Shown: positions 1-5,867 of the stretch, piece after piece | How the letters are laid out: the number at the start of each line of letters is the position of its first letter | Position numbering within the stretch: position 1 is the first letter of the stretch | DNA from: an uncultured Paracoccaceae bacterium | GTDB lineage: Bacteria; Pseudomonadota; Alphaproteobacteria; Rhodobacterales; Rhodobacteraceae | Assembly (NCBI GenBank): GCA_937900975.1 | Contig: CALCPC010000182.1 | Span: 1 to 8,387, forward strand | Direction of reading: 5' to 3' | Length of the DNA stretch: 8,387 nt | Position numbers and translations under genes: made by a program | The notes under the pieces: model-generated | Told to the model about the DNA's origin: nothing | Databases searched by the model: none | The model's input: the letters and a program-made list of their open reading frames with translations, nothing else

Positions 1-23
1 AGCGCGCGGCGCTGCGCTGACGC

Positions 24-137
24 ATGCACGGATCCAAAGCTGACGAGATTTCGCCCGGCGCGCCATGGATCGATCTGACCCTGGATCTGAAAATCGCCCT
101 GCAAACCGATCCGGAAAGCGCGGCGCGGGCCCACTGA
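24..137 (+). other. Possible coding remnant or small ORF
   Basis: An ATG frame of 37 codons reads MHGSKADEISPG, then PWIDLTLDLKIALQTDPES, and ends ARAH before TGA. Codon choice between about 42 and 134 is strongly coding-like for this GC-rich genome, with most third positions G or C and a hydrophobic/acidic mix that neighbouring non-coding frames lack. The same frame has a TGA at 18-20, and after the TGA at 135 it stays open to a TAA at 279. No ribosome binding site precedes the ATG. It could be the tail of a gene broken by point mutations, a small protein, or chance. I do not recognise the sequence. Confidence 0.2.
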
Positions 138-363
138 AAGGGCGCCAAGGTTTCGGGCGAAGATGCGGGATGGATCCCAGACCGACGATCCGCCGCCGGA
201 ACCGACTGGATAAGCATCCGTGCCAACCGAGGGCGATGCGCGCCCGTCACAGCGCCGCGCGCACCGCCGCCGGGCCATTAAAGGCGCTGTTCTACCGCCC
301 CCCCGATCCAGCCGGCATGCACAAGAGTGGCCGTCGTTCGCCAGAGGCTGCGGGCAAGGCGGG
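138..363. other. Spacer downstream of the corrinoid gene, no recognised gene
   Basis: Several frames are open on both strands, but their translations are arginine- and proline-rich in the way GC-rich non-coding DNA usually is, and I recognise none of them. The only structure I can point to is the inverted repeat at 249-290. Confidence 0.4.
249..290 (-). terminator. Stem-loop downstream of the corrinoid gene
   Basis: ACAGCGCC (249-256) and GGCGCTGT (283-290) are perfect 8-base inverted arms with a 26-base loop. They lie about 75 bases beyond the corrinoid protein stop on its transcribed strand. No T-run follows, so a classic intrinsic terminator is doubtful. It may instead be a 3' processing structure or chance in GC-rich DNA. 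Confidence 0.25.
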
Positions 364-1065
364 TCAGACCGCGGCACGTTGGTTGTGGCGGCGCGCGATC
401 AGGTCCTTGGCCGTCTCAACGGCCACGGCAGCGTCGCGGCAATAGGCGTCCGCGCCAATCGCCTTGCCGAAATCCTCATTCAGCGGCGCGCCACCGACCA
501 GCACGATGTAATCCTCGCGGATCCCTTTCTCGACCATCGTGTCGATAACCACCTTCATATAGGGCATCGTCGTCGTCAGCAGCGCCGACATGCCCAAGAT
601 GTCGGGCTGTTCCCGCGCTAACGCCTCCAGATAGGCCTCGACGGCATTGTTGATGCCAAGATCTGTCACTTCGAACCCGGCACCTTCCATCATCATGGCA
701 ACCAGGTTCTTGCCGATATCGTGGATGTCGCCTTTGACCGTGCCGATCACCATCTTGCCAAGACGCGGCGCCCCGGTCTCGATCAAAAGCGGCTTTAGGA
801 TCCCCATGCCGCCCTTCATCGCGTTGGCGGCCAGCAACACCTCTGGAACAAACAGGATGCCATCGCGGAAATCGATCCCGACGATCCGCATACCCTCGAC
901 CAGCGCCTTCGTCAGGATGTCATAGGGGGTCCAGCCGCGCTCTAGCAGGATGTGCACGGCTTCCATGATCTCGTCCCTGAGACCGTCATAGAGGTCGTCA
1001 TACATCTGTTGGACAAGATCGTCGTCTTCAAGCTCGCTTAAGATCAACTCGTCTTCGTCGGACAT
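364..1065 (-). CDS. Cobalamin-binding corrinoid protein (MetH B12-module / MtbC-like)
   Basis: This 233-residue cytoplasmic protein carries a methyl group on cobalamin between methyltransferases. Residues about 20-95 form the helical cap of the B12-binding-2 type. Residues about 103-225 form the Rossmann-like cobalamin domain. The cofactor signature DxHxxG is present as GDIHDIGKN (Asp113, His115, Gly118), where His115 should coordinate the cobalt. The SALLTTT segment (160-166) and GGAPLN (191-196) match the usual dimethylbenzimidazole-tail pocket. The N-terminus (MSDEDELILSELEDDD) is very acidic. The start is supported by GGAG nine bases upstream (1075-1078). It lies on the same strand as the homocysteine methyltransferase gene, which suggests a separate B12 module of a split methionine synthase rather than a methylamine-specific corrinoid protein. 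The sequence cannot exclude the latter, but no MttB/MtbB-type gene is near. Confidence 0.88.
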   Translation of the reverse strand: MSDEDELILSELEDDDLVQQMYDDLYDGLRDEIMEAVHILLERGWTPYDILTKALVEGMRIVGIDFRDGILFVPEVLLAANAMKGGMGILKPLLIETGAPRLGKMVIGTVKGDIHDIGKNLVAMMMEGAGFEVTDLGINNAVEAYLEALAREQPDILGMSALLTTTMPYMKVVIDTMVEKGIREDYIVLVGGAPLNEDFGKAIGADAYCRDAAVAVETAKDLIARRHNQRAAV

Positions 1066-1068
1066 CGT

Positions 1069-1364
1069 TCAGCGCTCCACCAACCGGCTGGTTTCGATGA
1101 CCGTCCCGCGAACCTTGCTGCCGGTCAGTCCCGCTTGCGACATCAAACGGCGCAATCCCGACCATCCGATCGGCCGCGCATCGCCTGCAGCCGTGCCGAG
1201 GGCCAAAGCAGCCTCCCACGACCCCGGAGGATGTCGTCCACCCGCGTCTCTGGCGTGATCCCGACCACCCCCGCCTGCGGCAGGATCCCGACCACCCGCA
1301 CCCTTGGCGCGATCCATATACAACGGGCCTGGGACGCGCCCACCACAACGCGCTTGCGGCTCAA
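1069..1364 (-). pseudogene. Possible frame-disrupted small gene upstream of the corrinoid gene
   Basis: Two overlapping minus-strand frames each look coding over part of this span. From a TTG at 1364 the first reads LSRKRVVVGASQARCIWIA, PRVRVVGIL, PQAGVVGIT, PETRVDDIL, after which its composition deteriorates and it stops at 1143. From about 1229 the other frame reads SWEAALALGTAAGDARPIG, then WSGLRRLMSQAGLTGSK, and ends VRGTVIETSRLVER at a TGA (1069-1071) three bases before the corrinoid start. One single-base indel near 1220-1230 would join them into roughly 100 residues. The distal part also carries the Shine-Dalgarno sequence for the corrinoid gene, as a translationally coupled gene would. 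I do not recognise either part. It may be a decayed gene between the two methionine synthase modules, a sequencing frameshift, or chance. Confidence 0.25.
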
Positions 1365-1472
1365 TTCCGCCTGCCCACGGCGCCGATGTATTGCCGCTTA
1401 CCCGCGGCGTCGATGTGTTGCCGCTTACCCGCCCCGTCGATGTGTTGCCGCTTACCCGCGGCGGCGGCGGCG
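1230..1472. repeat. Degenerate 27-base periodicity extending the tandem repeat
   Basis: The 27-base step continues beyond the three clean copies. GATCCCGACCACCC occurs at 1257 and again at 1284, exactly 27 apart. The related GATGTCGTCCACCC sits at 1230 (19 of 27 bases match the 1284 unit), and GATCC recurs at 1311. A diverged copy of the clean repeat lies at about 1365-1391, ending CCCACGGCGCCGATGTAT against CCCGCGGCGTCGATGTGT in its neighbour. About nine successive 27-base units can be laid out. On the minus strand they give nine-residue units such as PRVRVVGIL, PQAGVVGIT and PETRVDDIL in the same frame as the methyltransferase. The 1230-1310 and 1384-1464 groups may be one old minisatellite with small indels, but that link is weaker than the periodicity within each group. 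Confidence 0.5.
1384..1464. repeat. Three tandem 27-bp repeats at the end of bmt
   Basis: Three contiguous copies start at 1384, 1411 and 1438. Each begins CGATGT(A/G)TTGCC and continues GCTTACCC, ending in a GC-only segment. Copies 1 and 3 match at 25 of 27 bases and copies 1 and 2 at 24 of 27. There are no spacers. The unit equals nine codons. The minus-strand TAA that ends the methyltransferase (1452-1454) lies inside the third copy, and the same TAA recurs in the other two copies at 27-base steps. Confidence 0.95.
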
Positions 1473-2459
1473 TGGGCGGGATGGCGCTTGCTCAGGGCCG
1501 GTACCATCGCTTTCGGACGAGAACGCCCCAAGCCGGTCGGCAATGGTCTGAAGCGCGGGCGGGCTGCCGGGTTCTGACGCTTCCAGCCGCGCCCGCATCT
1601 CGGCCAGATGCGGCGGCCGGGTGCCGCAACACCCGCCGATGATCCGCGCGCCGCAGTCTCGGGCCAAGACGGCATAATCCCCCATCAGCGCCGGCGTGCC
1701 ATCATAATGGACACACCCGTCGACAAACTTTGGGATCCCCGCATTGCCCTTGGCCACCAAGGGAAGGGACGGGCCCGCCCGCGAAAGCCCCAGGATCGTG
1801 CGCAGAAGATCCGACGCGCCCGTCCCGCAATTCGCCCCAAAGGCCAGCGGCGGATGCGGCAAAGCATCGACCAGCGCGACAAGATCCGGCGCGGTCACGC
1901 CCATCATGGTCCGGCCGGCAGTGTCAAAACTCATGGTTCCGCACCAGGGCGCGGCGTGCTGCTCAACGGCGCGGGCGGCGGCGCGAAACTCCTCTGCCGA
2001 CGAAATCGTTTCAACCCAGAGCAGATCGGCACCGCCCTCCAAAAGCCCTTCGATCTGGTCCGAGAACAGCGCCGTCGCCTCCTCCTCACTCATCGTGCCG
2101 ACGGGCGCCAGCAGCTCTCCCGTCGGACCGACCGACCCCGCGACCAGCACCGGGCGCGGTGCGGCGTCGGCGGCAGCACGCGCGATCCGGGCGGCGGCGG
2201 CGTTCAGCGCCTTCACCCGGCCCTCGGCCTGATGCAGCTTCAACCGCGCCGCCGAGCCGCCGAAACTGTTGGTCAAAAAGAGGTCAGAGCCCGCGTTGAT
2301 CGCGCCGTCATAGACCGCGCGCACCTTGTCGGGCGCATCGATGTTCCAAAGCTCGGGCGCCTCGCCCGCCTCCAGCCCCATGTCAAAGAGGTTGGTTCCG
2401 GTGGCCCCGTCCGCCAAAAGCCACCCCTGCGCTTCCAGCAGAGCGTTCAAACGCTCCAT
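1452..2459 (-). CDS. bmt: Homocysteine S-methyltransferase (bmt-like; MetH homocysteine module)
   Basis: This 335-residue zinc enzyme transfers a methyl group to homocysteine to make methionine. It is a single (beta/alpha)8 barrel. DGATGTNLFDMG (residues 18-29) is the family's N-terminal strand. The three zinc ligands are Cys211 in ANCGTG and Cys277/Cys278 in GGCCGT, all present. Such proteins are usually annotated betaine-homocysteine methyltransferase, but the nearby corrinoid protein suggests methyl transfer from methylcobalamin, as in the first module of MetH. The tail after about 320 is low-complexity and basic (PSRPRRRRRG), and its last codons and stop are made by a 27-bp repeat unit. 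The ATG at 2459 overlaps the sufE TGA by one base (TGATG) with no good ribosome site of its own, implying coupling to sufE. A GTG three bases earlier is an alternative start. The donor substrate remains inference. Confidence 0.88.
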   Translation of the reverse strand: MERLNALLEAQGWLLADGATGTNLFDMGLEAGEAPELWNIDAPDKVRAVYDGAINAGSDLFLTNSFGGSAARLKLHQAEGRVKALNAAAARIARAAADAAPRPVLVAGSVGPTGELLAPVGTMSEEEATALFSDQIEGLLEGGADLLWVETISSAEEFRAAARAVEQHAAPWCGTMSFDTAGRTMMGVTAPDLVALVDALPHPPLAFGANCGTGASDLLRTILGLSRAGPSLPLVAKGNAGIPKFVDGCVHYDGTPALMGDYAVLARDCGARIIGGCCGTRPPHLAEMRARLEASEPGSPPALQTIADRLGAFSSESDGTGPEQAPSRPRRRRRG

Positions 2460-2890
2460 CACGCGGCCCCGCGCGCCTGGTCGGCGATCGCGTGGATCCG
2501 TCCGATCATCGCGCGCACACCGTTCGAGCGCTGCGCCGAAAGATGCTGATCGAGGCCCAGCCGTTTCAAATCGGCCAGCGCGTCGACTTTACCGATCTCT
2601 GCAGCGCTCAACCCGTTGAACCGCGCCACGAGCACAGCAATCAGGCCGCGCACGATCAGCGCATCGCTGTCGCCGCGAAACCGGATGACCGCCTCCGCGC
2701 CGCTGCCATCAAGCTCTGGCACCAGCCAAACCTGGCTTGCGCAGCCTTCCACCTTGGTGGCGGGAAGCTTCACCGCCTCCGGCAGCGGCGCCATCTCCTT
2801 ACCAAGGTCGATGACATAGCGGTAGCGGTCCTCCCACTCCTCCAAGAACTCAAAATTCGCTGCGATGTCCTCAAAAGCATCGGTCGACAT
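2459..2890 (-). CDS. sufE: SufE family cysteine desulfuration protein
   Basis: This 143-residue cytoplasmic sulfur acceptor takes persulfide sulfur from the cysteine desulfurase SufS and feeds iron-sulfur cluster assembly. The acceptor cysteine is Cys50 in KVEGCASQVWLVPE, the hallmark of the family. The N-terminal FEDIAANFEFLEEWEDRYRY helix region and the later ALIVRGLIAVLV segment also fit. The length matches the usual 135-150 residues. I chose the ATG at 2890 because AGAGGA lies nine bases upstream and the family starts here. The frame stays open to 3076, but that extension is basic and unconserved in character. It is the first gene of a minus-strand unit whose next member, the methyltransferase, begins on its stop codon. 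No other suf gene is in the window. Confidence 0.93.
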   Translation of the reverse strand: MSTDAFEDIAANFEFLEEWEDRYRYVIDLGKEMAPLPEAVKLPATKVEGCASQVWLVPELDGSGAEAVIRFRGDSDALIVRGLIAVLVARFNGLSAAEIGKVDALADLKRLGLDQHLSAQRSNGVRAMIGRIHAIADQARGAA

Positions 2891-2993
2891 GGGCGCTGAT
2901 CCTCTTCCGGGCTTCGCGAGATGTAGGGGTTTCGGCAGTTGGCGTCTAGACGGGCTTTTTTTTGGCGCGGGGCTTGCGTAAAGCAGGGGAGCA
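2891..2993. promoter_or_regulatory. Divergent control region between sufE and the lipoprotein gene
   Basis: This short region must hold the promoters of two divergent genes. It contains a perfect 10-base palindrome CGTCTAGACG (2943-2952) followed by eight T residues (2956-2963) flanked by GGC on both sides. I could not settle on -35/-10 pairs in either direction. The palindrome could be an operator half-site pair or chance. Confidence 0.3.
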
Positions 2994-3464
2994 ATGCGGA
3001 AAAGAGGGGCCATGCGTCTGATCCCGCCAGCTGTTTTTGTTCTGAGTGCGTGTGGTGGTTCACTCGGCTCGCTCAACCCCTTTGCGCCGCCCGAGCCGGC
3101 GCCGATCCGCGCGGCGGACAGCGGAGAGGTTATTCAACGCGGCGATGGGCGCGCGCTTTTGCCGACGATGGACCAGGTGGTGCCCGAACCCGCGCTGCGC
3201 GGCCTTATTTTGCGGGCGCGCGCGACCGCGCCGACGCAAGGGTATTGGGGCGCCGCGCTGGTGCCAGAGCGGGGCGGCTTGCCGGATGAAAACGGCATCG
3301 TTACCTATCAGTTTCGCGCCGTGCGCCCCGATGCGCCGGACCGCGTCGGCGCACCGGCCACGCGCCAATTGTTGGCCGCGGCTTTTGTGCCCGATACGGC
3401 GTTAGAGGACATCCGCGGGTTCCGAATTGTTACGGTCAATCAGACGGTTAACCTCGCGCGCTAA
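2994..3464 (+). CDS. Small putative lipoprotein, function unknown
   Basis: This protein of 156 residues has an N-terminal export signal: a basic start (MRKRGAMR), the hydrophobic LIPPAVFVLSA, then a lipobox ending in Cys20 (VLSAC), followed by GGS. That predicts lipid attachment at Cys20 and, with no Asp at +2, likely sorting to the outer membrane. The mature part is small and proline/alanine-rich at first (about 27-45). A more ordered C-terminal half includes GYWGAALVPERGG and ENGIVTYQFRAVRP and ends FRIVTVNQTVNLAR. I recognise no enzyme motif. The ATG at 2994 follows AGGGGAGCA. An ATG at 3012 after AGAGGGG would give a shorter signal with only one arginine, so I prefer 2994. It is divergent from sufE and convergent with rnd. 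Confidence 0.75.
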   Translation: MRKRGAMRLIPPAVFVLSACGGSLGSLNPFAPPEPAPIRAADSGEVIQRGDGRALLPTMDQVVPEPALRGLILRARATAPTQGYWGAALVPERGGLPDENGIVTYQFRAVRPDAPDRVGAPATRQLLAAAFVPDTALEDIRGFRIVTVNQTVNLAR

Positions 3465-3476
3465 GGTTGTGTTGCC

Positions 3477-3507
3477 GCGGGCGCGGCTTGGGTCCTTGCG
3501 CGCCCGC
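3477..3507. terminator. Hairpin between convergent lipoprotein and rnd genes
   Basis: GCGGGCGCG (3477-3485) and CGCGCCCGC (3499-3507) form a perfect 9-base GC stem with a 13-base loop, placed in the 51 bases between two convergent stop codons. It would fold from either strand. Neither side has a T-run, so it may act as a bidirectional or Rho-assisted 3' end rather than a classic intrinsic terminator. Confidence 0.45.
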
Positions 3508-3515
3508 ACGCTTCC

Positions 3516-4676
3516 CTAAAGCTCCACGATCCGAACCGCGTTGTCGCTGGAGGACAGCGCGATTTGCCCCGCGCGCAGCCGCAACGCATCATCGCCGAAA
3601 ACCGTGCGCCGCCAACCGCGCAGCGCCGGCAACCCATCGGTTTCGCCGGCCGCAATATCCTCAAGATCGCGGGCCGAGGCGATAAGCTTTTGCGCAACGC
3701 CGGCCTCCTCGGCCCGCGCCTTTAAGAGCACGCGCAAAAGATCGCTCAGCCCCTCTGCGCCGGGCTTGCGCCGCCGCGTTGGGGGGGCTTTGGGCAGATC
3801 GGCCTCGGGCAATGCCATGGCCGCAGCGACCGCGTCGAGAATGGCCTCCGCCACCGGCCCTTTGCGGCAATCGCGGGTCAAGAGCCGCGACTTACCCAGA
3901 TCGTCGAGCGTTTGGGGACGCGTGGCTGCGATCTCGGTGATCACGTCATCCTTAAAAATGCGGCCACGCGGCAGGTTGCGGCGCTGGGCCTCGCGCTCTC
4001 GATACGCGGCAAGCCTTTGAACGATCGCCAGAAACCGCGGTGCTGGCGTGCGGGTTTTGATCCGCTTCCAGGCCTCTTCGGGGCGCACCGAATAGGTCTC
4101 GGGATTGGTCAGGATCGCCATCTCCTCAGACACCCAAGCCGCGCGACCGCTCCGCTCCAACTCCTCGGCGAGGTGCAGATAGATGCGGCGCAGATGCGTG
4201 ACATCGGCCAGCGCATAGCGCATTTGCTTGTCGGACAGCGGCCGACGGCTCCAATCCGTAAAGCGAGAGGATTTGTCGAGCCCCGTCTTGCAGATCGAGC
4301 GGACCAGCGTCTCGTAACCCACTTGCTCTCCATAGCCGCAGACCATCGCGGCGATTTGGGTGTCGAACAAGGGCGATGGGATCAGACCGTCCTCGACTAA
4401 AAAGATTTCAAGATCCTGGCGCGCGGCATGAAAAACCTTCAACACATCGGTGTTGCGGAACAGCGCAAACAAGGGTGCCAGCGACAAGTCGGGGGCCAGC
4501 GTGTCGACAAGAACCGCGCCCGCGTCATCCTCACCCGGCAACGCAAGCTGAACGAGACAAAGCTGGGCGTAATACGTCCGCTCTCGCAAAAACTCCGTAT
4601 CAACGGTGACGAAAGGCTGGCGGGAGGCTTCATCGCAAAATTGCGCAAGCGCCTCGGTTGTGGTCAGCGTTCTCAT
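3516..4676 (-). CDS. rnd: Ribonuclease D
   Basis: This 386-residue 3'-5' exoribonuclease trims tRNA and other structured RNA 3' ends. The DEDDy exonuclease domain covers about residues 1-170. Exo I is VDTEF (Asp26, Glu28), Exo II is HAARQDLEIF (Asp88), and Exo III is YALADV (Tyr154, Asp158), so all catalytic positions are present. An HRDC domain fits about 210-290 (PAPRFLAIVQRLAAYREREA). The C-terminal 90 residues are helical and less conserved. Length is normal for the family. The start MRTLTTTEAL is the usual RNase D start. It has no recognisable Shine-Dalgarno sequence and is preceded by a small dyad. It is transcribed alone, with a candidate terminator upstream and another hairpin at its 3' end. 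Confidence 0.95.
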   Translation of the reverse strand: MRTLTTTEALAQFCDEASRQPFVTVDTEFLRERTYYAQLCLVQLALPGEDDAGAVLVDTLAPDLSLAPLFALFRNTDVLKVFHAARQDLEIFLVEDGLIPSPLFDTQIAAMVCGYGEQVGYETLVRSICKTGLDKSSRFTDWSRRPLSDKQMRYALADVTHLRRIYLHLAEELERSGRAAWVSEEMAILTNPETYSVRPEEAWKRIKTRTPAPRFLAIVQRLAAYREREAQRRNLPRGRIFKDDVITEIAATRPQTLDDLGKSRLLTRDCRKGPVAEAILDAVAAAMALPEADLPKAPPTRRRKPGAEGLSDLLRVLLKARAEEAGVAQKLIASARDLEDIAAGETDGLPALRGWRRTVFGDDALRLRAGQIALSSSDNAVRIVEL

Positions 4677-4679
4677 TGG

Positions 4680-4693
4680 GCGTGCTTACACGC
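4680..4693 (-). promoter_or_regulatory. Dyad immediately upstream of the rnd start codon
   Basis: On the rnd strand this reads GCGTG-TAAG-CACGC, a perfect 5-base dyad with a 4-base loop, ending three bases before the ATG. It occupies the place where a Shine-Dalgarno sequence would normally be, and none is visible nearby. It could be an RNA hairpin affecting translation, an operator, or chance. Confidence 0.3.
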
Positions 4694-4744
4694 AGTCCGG
4701 GGCCGAGACCATGGCGAAACGGAGCCGGGTCTTCCACCACGGGC

Positions 4745-4782
4745 AAAAAACCCGGGCCAAAGTCGCACGGCGGCCAGGCCCG
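4745..4782 (-). terminator. Candidate intrinsic terminator after the kinase operon
   Basis: On the minus strand CGGGCC (4782-4777) pairs with GGCCCG (4758-4753) across an 18-base loop, followed by GG and six T residues (4750-4745). A GC-only stem followed by a U-run is the intrinsic terminator pattern, though the stem is short. It would stop transcripts from the signalling operon before rnd. Confidence 0.45.
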
Positions 4783-5135
4783 CCAGACCCTCGCGCCGGG
4801 GATCTTGGAACGGCGCGAGGGGACGCCCGGTAGGAGCCTTGGGGCCTTGGCGGTTTTTTGCGGCACCGGAAGGGAGGCGCGCCCCGGGGCCAAGGCCATG
4901 GGCAAGACGACACCGCCGAGGATCGTTCAAACGGGTGCCCCCGCCGGCAATGCCGATGCGACCACAAGGGACGCCTGCAAAACGGCTGGTTGCGTTTTCT
5001 GTGAAGGCAAGACAGCGCGGGGCAACGACCATCCTTTTTGAGGCTTTCTCTGCCCGCGTGAAGCTGCCCGCCACAAAACAGCTGTGCACACCGCCGCCGG
5101 GTGCCGCCGGGGATTTTGGACAGTACCGACCCGGG

Positions 5136-5867
5136 CTATACGCCCCCCTCACCGAAATCGAGCCGCACCGACGTTCCCGCGGACGTGCTGTGGATCGACA
5201 CGCGCACGCCGGTGCGGTTGGCCGCGCGCAGGACATGGCTTAGACCCAGACCCGACCCCTCAACCTTGTCGCGGGATTGATGCATTTCAAAGGGTTGGAA
5301 GACCCGCATTACACTGCCGTCGGGAATGCCGGGGCCGTCATCATGGATCGCAAGACGCCTGCCCGCAATCTCGGCCCGAACGGTCCCGCGTTGGGCACGG
5401 TGGTGTTTTGCAGCATTGTCGAGAAGCGCTGCCACCATCTCATCGAAAAGCTCCGCGTCGGTCGCAAACTCCCCCGGGCCGCCGGACACGGTAAGCCGCC
5501 ACCCCCGGGGGGCCAAAACCCGTTCGGCAACCGTCTTAAGCCGCGGTGCAGGTGCGAACCGCGAGATCTGGGGCACGTGATAGCGCAACCGCTCATAGGC
5601 GAGAAAGTCGCGGACCATCCGTTCGGTCCGCTGTCCAAGGTGGCAGATGCTGTCGAGGCTTTGCGACACCACGGGCGGCACGACCAATCCGGCGTCTTCA
5701 AGATCGTCGCGCACCCATTCTGGCAGGTTCTTGATAATCCGCACCGGCGATAAAAGATCGTGCTGTGCGCGTGCTAAGACGCGGGCTTCGCTGACATCGG
5801 CGGGCGCCTCTGAAATCGTCTGATACGCCGCATCCTCCGGCGCTGGCGCGCGGTGGAGCGGCGCCAT
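5136..5867 (-). CDS. Soluble histidine kinase without a sensor domain
   Basis: This 243-residue cytoplasmic histidine kinase consists of little more than its catalytic core. The H-box is ARAQHDLLSPVRIIKNL (phospho-accepting His36). The dimerisation helices run to about 95 (RTERMVRDFLAYERLRY). The ATPase domain has an N-box MVAALLDNAAKHH (Asn151), a G1 box HDDGPGIP (176-182), the F-box FQPFE and a G2 box EGSGLGL (203-209). All are intact. The HDLLSP H-box and HQSRDKVEGSGLGL region resemble phytochrome-type kinases, but no PAS, GAF, PHY or membrane segment is present and only about 25 residues precede the kinase core. The ATG overlaps the regulator's TGA by one base (TGATG); a TTG three bases earlier is possible. 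It probably serves the adjacent receiver protein; its input signal is unknown. Confidence 0.88.
   Translation of the reverse strand: MAPLHRAPAPEDAAYQTISEAPADVSEARVLARAQHDLLSPVRIIKNLPEWVRDDLEDAGLVVPPVVSQSLDSICHLGQRTERMVRDFLAYERLRYHVPQISRFAPAPRLKTVAERVLAPRGWRLTVSGGPGEFATDAELFDEMVAALLDNAAKHHRAQRGTVRAEIAGRRLAIHDDGPGIPDGSVMRVFQPFEMHQSRDKVEGSGLGLSHVLRAANRTGVRVSIHSTSAGTSVRLDFGEGGV

Larger units (their letters stand above)
4677..5135. other. Gene-poor gap between the kinase gene and rnd
   Basis: Long frames are open on both strands here, but their translations (arginine-, glycine- and proline-rich) show no family features, and the strands contradict one another. I recognise no protein or RNA gene. 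Supported structures are the terminator at 4745-4782 and the dyad at 4680-4693. There is also a 9-base inverted pair, GGCCTTGGC near 4844-4852 and GCCAAGGCC near 4898-4906, flanking a T6 run. This inverted pair is weak because the loop is long. The gap could hide a small RNA or an old pseudogene. Confidence 0.35.

Noticed and set aside
1384..1464. CRISPR array
   Set aside because: The 27-base copies are contiguous, with no spacers of unique sequence and no cas genes.
1304..1642. Plus-strand protein with GVDVLPLTR repeats
   Set aside because: Any 27-base repeat translates into nine-residue repeats in every open frame. This frame runs antisense into the methyltransferase gene and has arginine-rich non-coding composition elsewhere.
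1608..2549. Long plus-strand frame of 313 codons
   Set aside because: It is antisense to the well-supported methyltransferase gene and is an Arg/Gln/Pro-rich shadow typical of high-GC DNA.
2891..3076. N-terminal extension of SufE
   Set aside because: It would run through the divergent control region and into the lipoprotein gene. AGAGGA and family length support the start at 2890.
4673..5236. Minus-strand frame of 187 codons filling the gap
   Set aside because: It overlaps the end of the kinase gene in another frame and the start of rnd, and its Cys/Arg/Pro-rich translation resembles no family I know.
4428..5243. Plus-strand frame of 271 codons across the gap
   Set aside because: It begins antisense inside rnd and ends antisense inside the kinase gene, with shadow-like composition and no family features.
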